Assembly: GCF_022458985.1 (NCBI RefSeq)
Contig: NC_061777.1
Location: 12,117,668 to 12,181,667 of the forward strand
From: Mugil cephalus
Taxonomy: Eukaryota > Chordata > Actinopteri > Mugiliformes > Mugilidae
Length of the DNA stretch: 64,000 nucleotides
Direction: 5' to 3'
Shown here: in pieces, positions 11,201-20,378 of the stretch
Layout of the letters: each line of letters begins with the position of its first letter
Numbering within the stretch: position 1 is the first letter of the stretch
Position numbers and translations under genes: made by a program
The notes under the pieces: generated by a model
What the model was told of the DNA's origin: nothing
What the model saw: the letters and a program-made list of their open reading frames with translations, nothing else
Databases searched by the model: none

Positions 11201-14200
11201 GTGTAGACTGATGATGGTAGAAGAACCCATTGAATGAGACTCAGGGTGGGTAAGTGCGGGAAACAGGATGTGGTGCAGTTCCTGAACTTAACCTCTGATA
11301 ACTTCATTCCACAGATAAAAACGTATTCTGCTGCTGAGATGTTGTTTGTGTGCGATCCCTTCATGTAGGATGTAAGATGTATGCATTCTGCGGCGCCTTG
11401 TTTGGCATTTCCTCCATGATAAACCTCCTGGCCATCTCCATTGACCGCTATCTGGTTATCACCAAGCCCCTGCAGACCATACACTGGACCTCCAAACGAA
11501 GAACCACTCTCGCCATCCTCATGGTCTGGCTTTACTCCCTGGCGTGGAGTCTGGCTCCTCTAGTTGGTTGGAGTGAGTTGCATCACGCTACTTTTTTTTT
11601 TTTTTCTACGTCAGAACTGTAGCTCCTACACAGTAGCGCACATTGTCTGTTTCCCTGCTGAAGAAAATCTAATGTGGGGATTAATGTAACTAATCTTTAT
11701 TCATCCACGTACAGCAAGAAAATCAGATTAATCCACTGACTCTGAGATGTTACATTAAAACAAGAATATATGGATCCCTTATCTAGCACCGCACAGTGAA
11801 ACCAGTGTCATCTTGCTGGCTGTAATTTAAAAGTCTATGTGCTTTTTTTCCCCAGGCTCTTATATCCCAGAGGGCCTGATGACATCTTGTACTTGGGATT
11901 ACGTTACATACACAGCCGCGAATAGGAGCTACACGATGATGCTGTGCTGTTTTGTCTTCTTTATCCCACTGGGAATCATCTTCTACTGCTACTTACGAAT
12001 GTTTCAGTCCATAAGGAAGACGAGCAGGTGCTGTAAAGCTTATAGTATGTTTTGAAGTATGACACGCTTGCATGTTCATAAAACGAGGCGGAGGTAAAAG
12101 CCACACGGTATATAGGTTTGCTGCCGAGAAAAATCCAGAGATCAGCTGGCTTCTCTTATTCCCCTACGCAACTCTGATTATATTTGTGTTTGGTACATGG
12201 GTACATGTAGGTAGCTATTACAAAGTATGTCCAATAAAACTCTGCTATATATGGCAGGAAATGCAGACTGTCTGCTTGCCTAAGGGGAGCAACTGTTTTA
12301 GAAAGTCAGCATTCTCGTGAATAGATGCGTGAATACAGTTGAAAAGCACATGCACACTCACAAACAAATCCTCAGCCACTGCCAGCACGGTTACATATCT
12401 GAAAGAGGTAGTCCAGTACCACAGGATTAACCTAAATTTGGTGTTAGGGTGTAGCTTCCTCTTAAACCGCTTCCCCAATCCTGCTTCTCTTGCAGGGAGG
12501 TAGAACGTCTGGGCACTCAGGTGAGGAAATCCACTCTGATCCAGCAGAAGTCCATCAGGAGTGAGTGGAAATTGGCAAAAATCGCCTTCGTTGTCATTGT
12601 GGTCTATGTCCTCTCCTGGTCACCATATGCCTGTGTCACGTTGATTTCCTGGTCTGGGTAAGATTTTAGTTTTATTTTTTTCTGTGTGTGCACAATTAGA
12701 CTTTTTCCTAAACATGTTCAGAAGTCTTGACGGGTTCAGTGACCTCCCTTGAAAGGTAGAAGAGAATAACTAGTCATACGAAAAGCCTCTTCTGGCACAT
12801 CTTCCCAGTATTATATCTTTGCTTCGCTGCATTCAGTTGCAGTGGAGTGTAAAATTCTCCCCAAAACAGAGTTGAATATGTCATTATATAATGTTGTGTC
12901 AGCATGAGGGCAAATGCCCATGTTATATGTCACCCTTGAGTGACATGCAACAGACGCTAAAGTTGCTCATTTGTCCTCTGCTCATCCAACATATCACAAC
13001 ACTCACTAAACCACATGTCTCTCCTGGGGTTGGTATACGGTTATGCAACTTTAAATTTTTTTTTTCCTGCTCTTTCAAAGAGGAAAGGTGGCCTCACACG
13101 CACACATACACAGACACAAGCTAACGCGATCAGATGTACTTAAACAACCCACTTTAGCAGCTGGCACATGTTAACTAATCCCCCACCGAATACGCCCTGC
13201 CATTAGGTTACAAAACACAGAGCGAGAAAGGGGAGTTTTGTCGGGAAACTAACAACATAATATTTGAAACTACATATTGAACCTTTTATTGTGTCTCACC
13301 CAGCCATTCCAACATCTTGTCACCGTACTCCAAGGCCGTCCCTGCAGTCATAGCAAAAGCCTCCGCTATATACAATCCTATCATCTATGCTATCATACAC
13401 AACAAATACAGGTAAATAATGAAGGGGTGTAGTTTTTGTGGTTCGCTTTCTGTCCTCTCGCACTATCAAGTTAAATGCTCTCGACTAACGTACTATTGTG
13501 TATTTCTGCACTCGATAGAATGACTCTGGCAGAGAAAGTTCCCTGCTTGAGGTTTCTGTCTCCCGCCCCTCGAAAGGAATGCATCTCCTCCTCTATCAGC
13601 GAGTCCTCTTTCAGGGACTCCATCATCAGCAGGCAGTCCACAGCGTCAAGGACTCACTTCTTTACCTCCTCTACCTCCAGCCCTACCAACAGGGTAACTG
13701 TGCAGAATACATCCCTTACAGTTTTGCTGGGTCTAGAATGAAGGAACTATCAGGATTTACTTGTAAATGGTGTCTTTCAGTCTAAATGCATTTTGGATGT
13801 AAAGTAAATAACTTGGTTTAAATACACTGATCATGCATAACATGACCACCTTTCTAACACTGTGTAGGTCTCCAAAAGCAATTGTGAATCATCTGAGAAT
13901 GGGCACGTGCCTTCTGAGGGGGTCTGGCAGCAGGATGTTGTTAGTGGGGGCCTTTGGATCCTGTGGGATGAGGGGAATGGCCTCTATGATGGATCATCCC
14001 ACAGATACTTGATCAGTTTGGGATCTAGTGAATTCAGAGGCCAGGTCAACACCTTGTGCTGTTTCGCATGTTTTTTTTTTTTTTGATGTTCCTAAAGCGC
14101 CCCTGCGTCAGGGTGCATCCATGCTGTCATTGTTATGGGATGGAAGTGCCTGGTCTAGTCTAGGTGGGTGGAACATGTCTAAGTAACGGGTATCCACATG

Positions 14201-15192
14201 AATGCCAGCCAAAAGTGTCCTATTGTATTGTCACAAGATGGTCAACGCTGTTCATTTATAAAACTATATATAAAACTATTTTGCAGCATCTATTTTGAAA
14301 TTGAAATAGACTTTGAGCCACAGTGTGTTTGGCATGTATCTTCCCAAACTTCCCGAACTTCACAGGTCACTTTAATGTTCACTGCTTATTATTATTATTA
14401 TTATTTTTCTCTCCTGCAGGTATTGAGGGATGTGGAGATGGAGCATCTGGGCAGAAAGTCAGAGGATTCCTTCAGGAGCACGTCATCCTACAGTCAGTCC
14501 TACAGAGGCAGGTCTCATAAGAGACACTTACAGCGGAAAACAACCAAGACCCACACAACTGAAAAGGTGAGAAACCGCAATCCAAAAAACGTGTGAAATC
14601 AGCTCGAGGTGTGTTTTGGGTCACGACAGGGAAACTTGTGATATTGCTTGAAGGTGTTTGGCTCATGTCGTTATTATTTCTTTGCCTGCATGCCGGCATG
14701 CATGTTGAAATCATGTTTTGTAAAAATGATTTTGTTCTTGTGTGTGTGTGTTTGTACGTTTGTGTTATTTTGAATCATTGCCAGCATCCGTCTGCCATGA
14801 GTGAACCACTGAGCACCAATGACCGCGAGCTGGTTTCCAGCTCTCTGACTATCGCCGCTCTCCCTCTACTAGTTCTTACCAGGAGGCGCAGCCAGAGCCT
14901 GACCAATGAGACTTCGGACGCATGCGACAAGAAAGGCAGCTTCGGTGCTGGTCTGAACAACCACAGGAGCGACTCTTTTGATTCCCTGAATTTTGGACGA
15001 ATCTCATCCACCGACTGCAGGCCGCCTCAGGGCGTCCCGCGCATAATCGTCATCAGTCCCACCAGCGAAAGCAGCCTCGTCAAACACGACAGCGTCTGCT
15101 TAGAAGACAGCATCGAGGCGATGGAGAACAATGTTTTTGTTAGCCTGAACTTCTCATCGGAAGTCTTTGAGGCAGTGGAGCTGCTCTCCTGA
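8040..15192 (+). CDS. opn4x: Melanopsin, Xenopus-type (opn4x), 9 coding exons
   Basis: Exons are 8040-8206, 10934-11067, 11369-11572, 11856-12027, 12496-12657, 13304-13411, 13519-13693, 14420-14566 and 14785-15192. They total 1677 nt and encode 558 aa, with all junctions GT-AG and in phase. The product is a bistable, Gq-coupled opsin of the plasma membrane. Hallmarks: TM1 with GN; D75 in TM2; Tyr105 instead of Glu at the rhodopsin 113 position; Glu174 at the 181 counterion position; a Cys102-Cys180 disulfide pair (rhodopsin 110-187); DRY at 126-128; WSPY at 267-270; retinal-binding Lys298 in AKAS; NPIIY at 304-308. The C-terminal tail is about 240 aa, Ser/Thr-rich and a likely kinase target, as in other melanopsins. 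The next gene downstream is pdlim5, the known neighbour of the opn4x class, whereas opn4m genes neighbour ldb3. Which teleost duplicate (opn4xa or opn4xb) is not settled. An in-frame TGA at 8034 makes the ATG at 8040 the first possible start; a second ATG at 8058 is also well placed. Confidence 0.95.
9594..9720. mobile_element. Tc1/mariner terminal fragment
   Basis: Begins with the terminal-repeat-like ACCGATCAGGCATAACATTA and continues with 'TATTGTGTAGGTCTCCCTTG' and 'TGCCTCCAAAAC', matching the start of the longer copy at 10068 but interrupted and truncated. It lies in opn4x intron 1. Confidence 0.6.
10068..10577 (-). mobile_element. Internally deleted Tc1-like element (decayed)
   Basis: Lies in opn4x intron 1. 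It opens with CAATCAGGCATAACTTTATG and closes with a matching inverted end (TCATGCTGTTATG). Read on the - strand, the body resembles the C-terminal part of a Tc1 transposase gene: the stretch around 10245-10335 matches the region coding for 'VLTWPP..PDLNPIEHLWD' of this family but is full of stops. The first half of the transposase is missing, so this is a non-functional, non-autonomous derivative. Related copies are at 13826, 33270, 34755 and 59770. Confidence 0.75.
10934..11067 (+). CDS. opn4x: opn4x exon 2: ICL1 and TM2
   Basis: Encodes residues 56-100 plus one base of codon 101. It contains the typical loop 1/TM2 signature (LRNLPNYFIVNLAISDFLMA), with Asp75 at the sodium-site position. 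Acceptor GTGCGCAG, donor ATGG/GTAATT. Confidence 0.93.
11369..11572 (+). CDS. opn4x: opn4x exon 3: TM3, DRY motif, TM4
   Basis: Encodes residues 101-168 and part of 169. Cys102 (disulfide) and Tyr105 (replacing the Glu113 counterion of vertebrate rhodopsins) open TM3. DRYLVITKPL follows (126-135). TM4 ends in LAPLVGW. Acceptor TTCATGTAG, donor TTGGA/GTGAGT. Confidence 0.95.
11856..12027 (+). CDS. opn4x: opn4x exon 4: ECL2 and TM5
   Basis: Encodes residues 169-225 and part of 226. ECL2 reads YIPEGLMTSCTWDY, placing Glu174 at the 181 counterion position and Cys180 as disulfide partner. TM5 follows and ends in FYCYLRMF. The NRS sequence at the start of TM5 (AANRSYT) is a possible but probably buried sequon. 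Confidence 0.95.
12496..12657 (+). CDS. opn4x: opn4x exon 5: ICL3 and TM6
   Basis: Encodes residues 226-279 and part of 280. A long basic third cytoplasmic loop, as expected for Gq-coupled melanopsins, leads into TM6 with EWKLAKIAFVVIVVYVLSWS. WSPY (267-270) is the CWxP-equivalent toggle. Acceptor CTCTTGCAG, donor CTGG/GTAAGA. Confidence 0.95.
13304..13411 (+). CDS. opn4x: opn4x exon 6: TM7 with retinal lysine
   Basis: Encodes residues 280-315 and part of 316. VIAKASAIYNPIIYAIIHNK carries the Schiff-base lysine (Lys298) and NPIIY. The mammalian-type HPKYR after TM7 is HNKYR here. Acceptor CACCCAG, donor ACAG/GTAAAT. Confidence 0.95.
13519..13693 (+). CDS. opn4x: opn4x exon 7: proximal C-tail
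   Basis: Encodes residues 316-374, beginning MTLAEKVPCLRFL (amphipathic helix 8 with a likely palmitoylated Cys), then a Ser-rich run. The phase-0 donor is CAACAGG/GTAACT. If it is not used, translation continues for 16 codons to a stop at about 13741, giving a short-tail isoform. Confidence 0.9.
13826..14256 (-). mobile_element. Tc1-like element remnant in opn4x intron 7
   Basis: Starts with CTGATCATGCATAACATGAC, close to the ends of the copy at 10068, and shares its internal order: CACAGATACTTGATC, AGGTCAACACCTTGTG, GTGGGTGGAACATGTC and CCACATGAATGCCAG. More diverged than that copy and without a coding frame. Confidence 0.7.
14420..14566 (+). CDS. opn4x: opn4x exon 8: Ser/Arg-rich tail segment
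   Basis: Exactly 147 nt (49 codons, phase 0 at both ends), so it can be skipped without a frameshift. Encodes VLRDVEMEHLGRKSEDSFRS followed by a Ser/Tyr cluster and a basic Lys/Arg/Thr stretch. Acceptor CTCCTGCAG, donor GAAAAG/GTGAGA. Readthrough of the donor would add 10 residues and stop at about 14596. Confidence 0.85.
14785..15192 (+). CDS. opn4x: opn4x exon 9: distal C-tail and stop
   Basis: Encodes residues 424-558, ending at TGA 15190-15192. Rich in Ser/Thr with acidic and basic patches; contains PRIIVISPTSE and ends FEAVELLS. Acceptor CATTGCCAG. The frame stays open across 408 nt with a composition unlike the flanking sequence. Confidence 0.9.
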   Translation, partial: HPSAMSEPLSTNDRELVSSSLTIAALPLLVLTRRRSQSLTNETSDACDKKGSFGAGLNNHRSDSFDSLNFGRISSTDCRPPQGVPRIIVISPTSESSLVKHDSVCLEDSIEAMENNVFVSLNFSSEVFEAVELLS

Positions 15193-17690
15193 CGAGCTGG
15201 ATTTATGACGCATGTGCGCGCTCCGTTTCAGTTTAAGTTAAACTATTTATTTTGATCACAGACAACAAAGAGCACAAACTTTTCTCTGCAGGCCCAGAGG
15301 CGTGGTGGATGTGGACAGTTTTCACCCACTCCTCTGTTTTTCAGCTTGTGCACCCGTCTTGAAAATCAAAGTCGGAGCCACTTGCTTTGATAGCAGGAGA
15401 GCAGAGGGAAAGCAGGTACGGGTGGACCTGATTCTGGCAGGCACAGGAGGCAGCCTAAGGGTCAGAGTATGAGTTGTGCTTTTGTGAGATCCCTCAAAAA
15501 TGACAAATATAACAACATATTTTCATCACCTCGGGGCTCAAGATTGGCAGCCTGGATTCCAAGTTTAAGGTCTTTGGACTGAAAGTTTGGTGGAAGAGGT
15601 GGAGTGACAGAATTTTGGTAAATTTAGACCCTCGTCATACTGTACATGTAGGTTCTCTGTGAAATTATACAAGTTTGTTTAGGAATGACGTTCTTCTGCT
15701 TTAAAAATGCAATGAAATGGGAAACATCACAACACATCAAGAACTGAATGCATTGCTCATTGAACACTTCATAGTAAATGTTACACTTTTATTTAAAAGT
15801 TTCCCCGTTCAAATCAATCAATCATTAGTGTTTGTGTACTGTACGTCTAGCTATCTTTGTGAGGGTCAGTGGAAAGTTTCAACACTGGAGTGAAGACATT
15901 TTAGATTTTGAGGTTCTTTCAAAGGGCTTTTTGTTAAGATCTGGTTTTAGGGTTGGTTTGGTTTGAACTGAGGTAAAGTTTGAAGCTGTGCGAGCCGCCA
16001 TCGCTCAAACCACCAGCCCTGCAATCAGAAGACAACGTCAAGACGCTTGGCTGCACTGCCACCTGAACCACAGCCACGCACACTGAGATGGCTGAGGTTC
16101 AGGACATGTCCTCCCAAAGACAGCCACACAAATGTGTATGTGTGCGTGTCTAATTGCAAAAGCATGAATCAGTGACAAACTCAGTGGAAAAATCATCATA
16201 TTCAGATGTTGTTTTTTTCAGTGCACATATGTGACAGCCGCTGTACGGCCAAGGGGATACATTGTAGCATTAACCATGGATCCAAATAAAGCACCATGGA
16301 TTTCAGCAGCCCTGTAACTGACAGTAATCGTATTTACTCATCAGAATTAAAATAACTTAACTTTGCCTGTGCAATATTTGTGTCGGGAGGCCCAAAACCA
16401 CCATAATCATAAATAAATTAACCCATTTCCTGACTAGCCATTTCATCACTCAATTAAATATATAGACTACTATATATATAGTATATGAAATCACAAATTC
16501 AGCGTCATCACTCTGATTTCCTTTTTTTTCTGACTGCACATGTAGAACTAAGTATAGAAAAAAAAAAAAAAATTAAAGTGATGAAACTGACTTTCTGATT
16601 TTGTTGCCAAGCTCCATTAGAGAGCATTTAGGCGGTTAAGCGTATTTAAAACAAATTGACGGTGCAGATGAATGCACTCTGAGCTGTCATCAGTGAGCAG
16701 CAGATGCAGCAAATTTTAGGCTTCAACCGCCATATGGACAAGCAGAGGAAAACGAAAGTGCTCACATGAAGGTCACTAGTTGATTCGCTTGCGTGCGACA
16801 CCATATTGGGTTCTCTGTGTTGTTGTTGTTGTTGTTGTTTTTTCTGTCTACCTTACAATGTGTTATTATTTAAATTATTACTTTCAAATGATGTTAAATT
16901 GACCATAGAAGCAAGGGACATGAGGGGAATACTTTGGTTGTTGCTGTGCTGTCTACACGGGGACCTTTGCCCTCTCGCCCCTCTCATTCAGTTTAAATGC
17001 TACTGGAGTTTTTGATAGTTTTAAAATAGATTTTTTTTCTTTTAAATATGTCTCATGAAGAGACTCACGCTGACTCTTTTCTACAGCAAAAAGTATATAT
17101 ATATTTATTCTCCTACGTGTCCGTCTGTCACTTTCGTTCACATTAAGTTGACAGTTAACACCAGGAAGCACCACCTCCAGGGCTGAGTATACAAATATAA
17201 TCCAGAGCAGAAAGGTAACACGACACCTCAGAGCCTTTGGAATAAAGACAGTAAAAACTGGAGTTTGGAGAAATTACCCTTAAATAAATCATTCACAATT
17301 CTTTTGTCTTGACCACCCTGCCGTCAGACCTTAAAGTATGTAGGCGATGTGCAGGTGGAGATGCATACTCTGCAGACTGCACTGTTTGTTCATACTCCTT
17401 TGGACTGAGCATTTATCTTATTTATTGATTGATTTTTTTATTTTATTTATTTTTTACCCACAATAACCTTTCTTTAATGCATTTCTGTGTTGTGGACTGA
17501 TTGTGTAACGTGTCGTTCATGCCGCACTGCTGATGTTTTATGTGCTGCTTTTGTTTTTCTTTTGTGCTACTGTAATACTGTCTTAAAAATCGATGTATTG
17601 TCATGTGGCACCTGTAGGACCAAATTTACGGTGTTAAAAACTTGGGGTTTGTTTTCACCGAGGCTGTGTTCGTAAAATAAATAAACTTGT
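15193..17690 (+). other. opn4x: Probable opn4x 3' UTR / downstream flank
   Basis: No coding signal. AATAAA polyA signals are at 16285-16290 and in the cluster AAAATAAATAAAC at about 17675-17686, followed by a GT-rich stretch. Either could end the melanopsin transcript. A (TTG)n run lies at about 16818-16838, a poly-A run near 16558-16571 and an AT palindromic tract near 16457-16485. Confidence 0.45.
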
Positions 17691-20199
17691 ATTGAACTGT
17701 TTGCTCTCCCGTCTTACAGAGAACGTGCCAAATCGCACAGACGTCGTGCACATTCACATGCAGGTGATGTGCGGTGGCAAACTGTCGCACATGGTAGCGT
17801 TAGGATTATTTTTGTTATTTTCATCTAGATGTGTGCTAACTAGTAGAGATTTCTTAGATTTTACTTAGAAGTGAGGATATTGACATTACTGACATTTTTA
17901 CACACATACATGTGACTCTGATTAGATGTGTGGACATCAACGCCACCAATAATTATATAATCAATTTACTAACAAGAATGAAGTCTTTTGATAATGACGG
18001 AGTCAGAAACATCAGCTATGCTTAAGTTACTTGTTTAGGGACCTCTCATGAGGGGTCACAAACATGCAGTCGACCACATCATAGACACAGCGAGCATGTG
18101 AGACATAATAGAGAACAAAAGAGAGGCTGTTTAGTACTAGTAACACTGTAGCTAGCAGGAAATAGGTGATAAGGAGGATCAGTGTAAGAGAGGAAAAGTG
18201 AGGCCCTGCTCAGGGAGGGACGGAGAGGAAGGGTTTTCCTTTTTTGTTTCTAGAGCGCTGAGTTAAGTCTAAACCACGACTCCTCCCCACCTGCAGACAA
18301 CCAACCGTGTTAATCTTGTTGAAACTAATATAATGATGTGAAACTATTGAAAATCATCCTTTTAAGGGAAGTTGGCCGAGGTGAAGTGAACAGACCATGG
18401 TTCATGTACACGTATTTCTATATTCCAATGCATATTCGAATAAATAGCTTAAATTTATAGCAAGACGTCGTTTTAGTGGTTTGTCCAGAAGAATTAACTA
18501 ACACGCTGATAATAGTCTGTGGCTTGTTATCGTAGAATAAGACAGAATAAATGGATCTAGCTACATTTTTCTAAACGTTCTGACTGTCCTGGAAGATCAT
18601 ACTCCATTGTTGCTGTGGGAGAGATGGAGCATCCTTTACATGCATTTCTCAAAAGAAACATTTGGCAGCCTAGCGGTGCAGTGGTTTGTACTGGATGACT
18701 TACTAATATTTTAACACATCAGGAAAGAGAGATTCGCGGCAAGTGTGTGGGACAAGGAATTTAAGACAGGTGTGAGACACTGGTGCTTGACATGTGCACT
18801 GACATCTCTCATCAGTGCAGAGGAAAGTACAGAAGATGGTAAGATTGTTTAATTTATCTCAATATTCTTGACTTTGCATTTATGTGAAGTTGATGGATTG
18901 AAATTTGGGTTACTGGTCCGTGTAGTTTGCTCTGATTAAAGCAAAGCTAGACCTATATACAGGACATGTGCATTAAGGATAAATTGCATTTGATCTATTT
19001 GCTGGCTAAATATATAGAAATTTAAATGTATTAAATCTTGATTCAATTTATAGAAAAAAATGCATTTTGTTTAAGAATAATGTGATTTTTCTGATACAGT
19101 TTTATATGAGACAAATATCCACAACGTACTTCCTGGTAAAACCTATAACACAGTGTAACACAACGTGTTTCTCATCAGTTGTAATGAATGTAACGTGAGT
19201 AATGACGGTTAATAACCACAAGGGGGAGGTATAGACCCACTATTATTATGAATAACGTTTTTCTTCCTTTGCGCTCAAAAGCTAAACATCGTGAATTAAA
19301 ACGATACATCTGTCCTCTACCTTCCGTTCGCATGTCACCGAACACTCAGACATCTGAACTAGACATTTTAGAGGCGTTTGGTCATATATCATCATGCTAT
19401 CGTTTTTGAAAGCGCTTGGAAGTTGGTTATTTATTTAGAGTCTGCTCGTGTTGTAATATTTTACTACATGCCTAACAGTACCCATTTAATTAAAAGGAAA
19501 AAAGCTGATGCTATGCTGTTTGAGTTTATTTGACAACAAGAAACTATAATAAAATTTAAAGAATGAATACGACTGCAACCCAATCGAACAATGTGCTTTT
19601 CTCAACACTTTGTGATGGAGACAGGTGTGGGTGTGAAACCTTGTGTCTCCATGAGGGAGAGATAAAGAGATGACATCACCATGCAGGGCAGCCCTGGTAC
19701 GTGCAGTGAAACTAAGATTGCTCCTGACTGACAGTGGAGAGGCTATACAATAACCAGTTAACGAAACTGGCCTCTGATGTAACTCACATGGCTGCTTTTA
19801 GGACGCTCCACTTTTGTGACAAGCCCATGACATTAGGGGTCTGTTTTCGCATGTGAGCAGCTACACGCGCTGGTCTGCGGATTACCATTTATTTTGCCCC
19901 ACACTATGTGGAAGCACACCTTCATAAATGCATCTCGCATAATGCTTGGCTTCAGTCTTCAATATGGAAACTTGTGGATGAGTTCTGTGGTCACGGGTTC
20001 GAATCCCGCAAACGTCCATGGCTGAACGCCTCTTTTCATTTGTTATTATTAAAAAAAAAAAAAACTGACATTGACCGCCCATTAACCTGACAGTAGGTTA
20101 CAATAAAACATTCTTTTGCACTGACACCCCTTCCTTCCTTCGCCGCCCAGCAGTAAGCGCGTCTACTCATTATGCAATCAGGGGGAATTCATTTCACGC
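17691..20199. other. Intergenic region, no gene seen
   Basis: No exon-like chain. A fragment resembling the head of the common fish tRNA-derived SINE (GCGGTGCAGTGGTTTGTACT) is at about 18674-18693. A tRNA-like B-box fragment with an A-tail is near 19994-20063. Otherwise nothing recognisable. Confidence 0.5.
19990..20063 (+). repeat. tRNA-like/SINE-like fragment with A-tail
   Basis: CGGGTTCGAATCCCG at 19994-20008 is a perfect T-arm with a consensus Pol III B box. No matching acceptor stem, D-arm or A box could be folded around it, and the segment ends in about 13 As at 20051-20063. This looks like a decayed tRNA-derived retroposon, not a tRNA gene. Confidence 0.45.
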
Positions 20200-20378
20200 T
20201 GTCTTGGACCCACTCTCCAGCTGAGTGCGTGATGACGTCGCCCCATTAGAGACCTCTTTTTTTTCGCAATGTGCTCAATAAGTCGACGTATGGCAAACAA
20301 ACGGAAAGCTGTAGTAGGACACCGGAGAGGACACAGGGCAGCAGCAGCAGCAGGAACGAGTTACTGCACAAGAACACG
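20200..20378 (+). promoter_or_regulatory. Candidate upstream promoter and untranslated exon of pdlim5
   Basis: A relatively GC-rich patch in AT-rich DNA. It has a CRE-like TGACGTCG (20233-20240), then about 100 bp of unstructured leader with a CAG run (20341-20352), ending at a consensus donor ACACG/GTGAGC after 20378. Such a layout is typical of a non-coding first exon. The nearest downstream + strand gene with a 5' UTR acceptor is pdlim5 (26456). Linking the two is inference. Confidence 0.35.

Noticed and set aside
13694..13741. Exon 7 readthrough as the main melanopsin end
   Set aside because: Exons 8 and 9 have strong splice sites, matching phases and a long Ser-rich frame typical of melanopsin tails, so the readthrough is at most a minor isoform.
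19908..20063. Functional tRNA gene near 19.95 kb
   Set aside because: Only the T-arm/B-box is intact. The acceptor stem and D-arm cannot be paired, and an A-tail follows.
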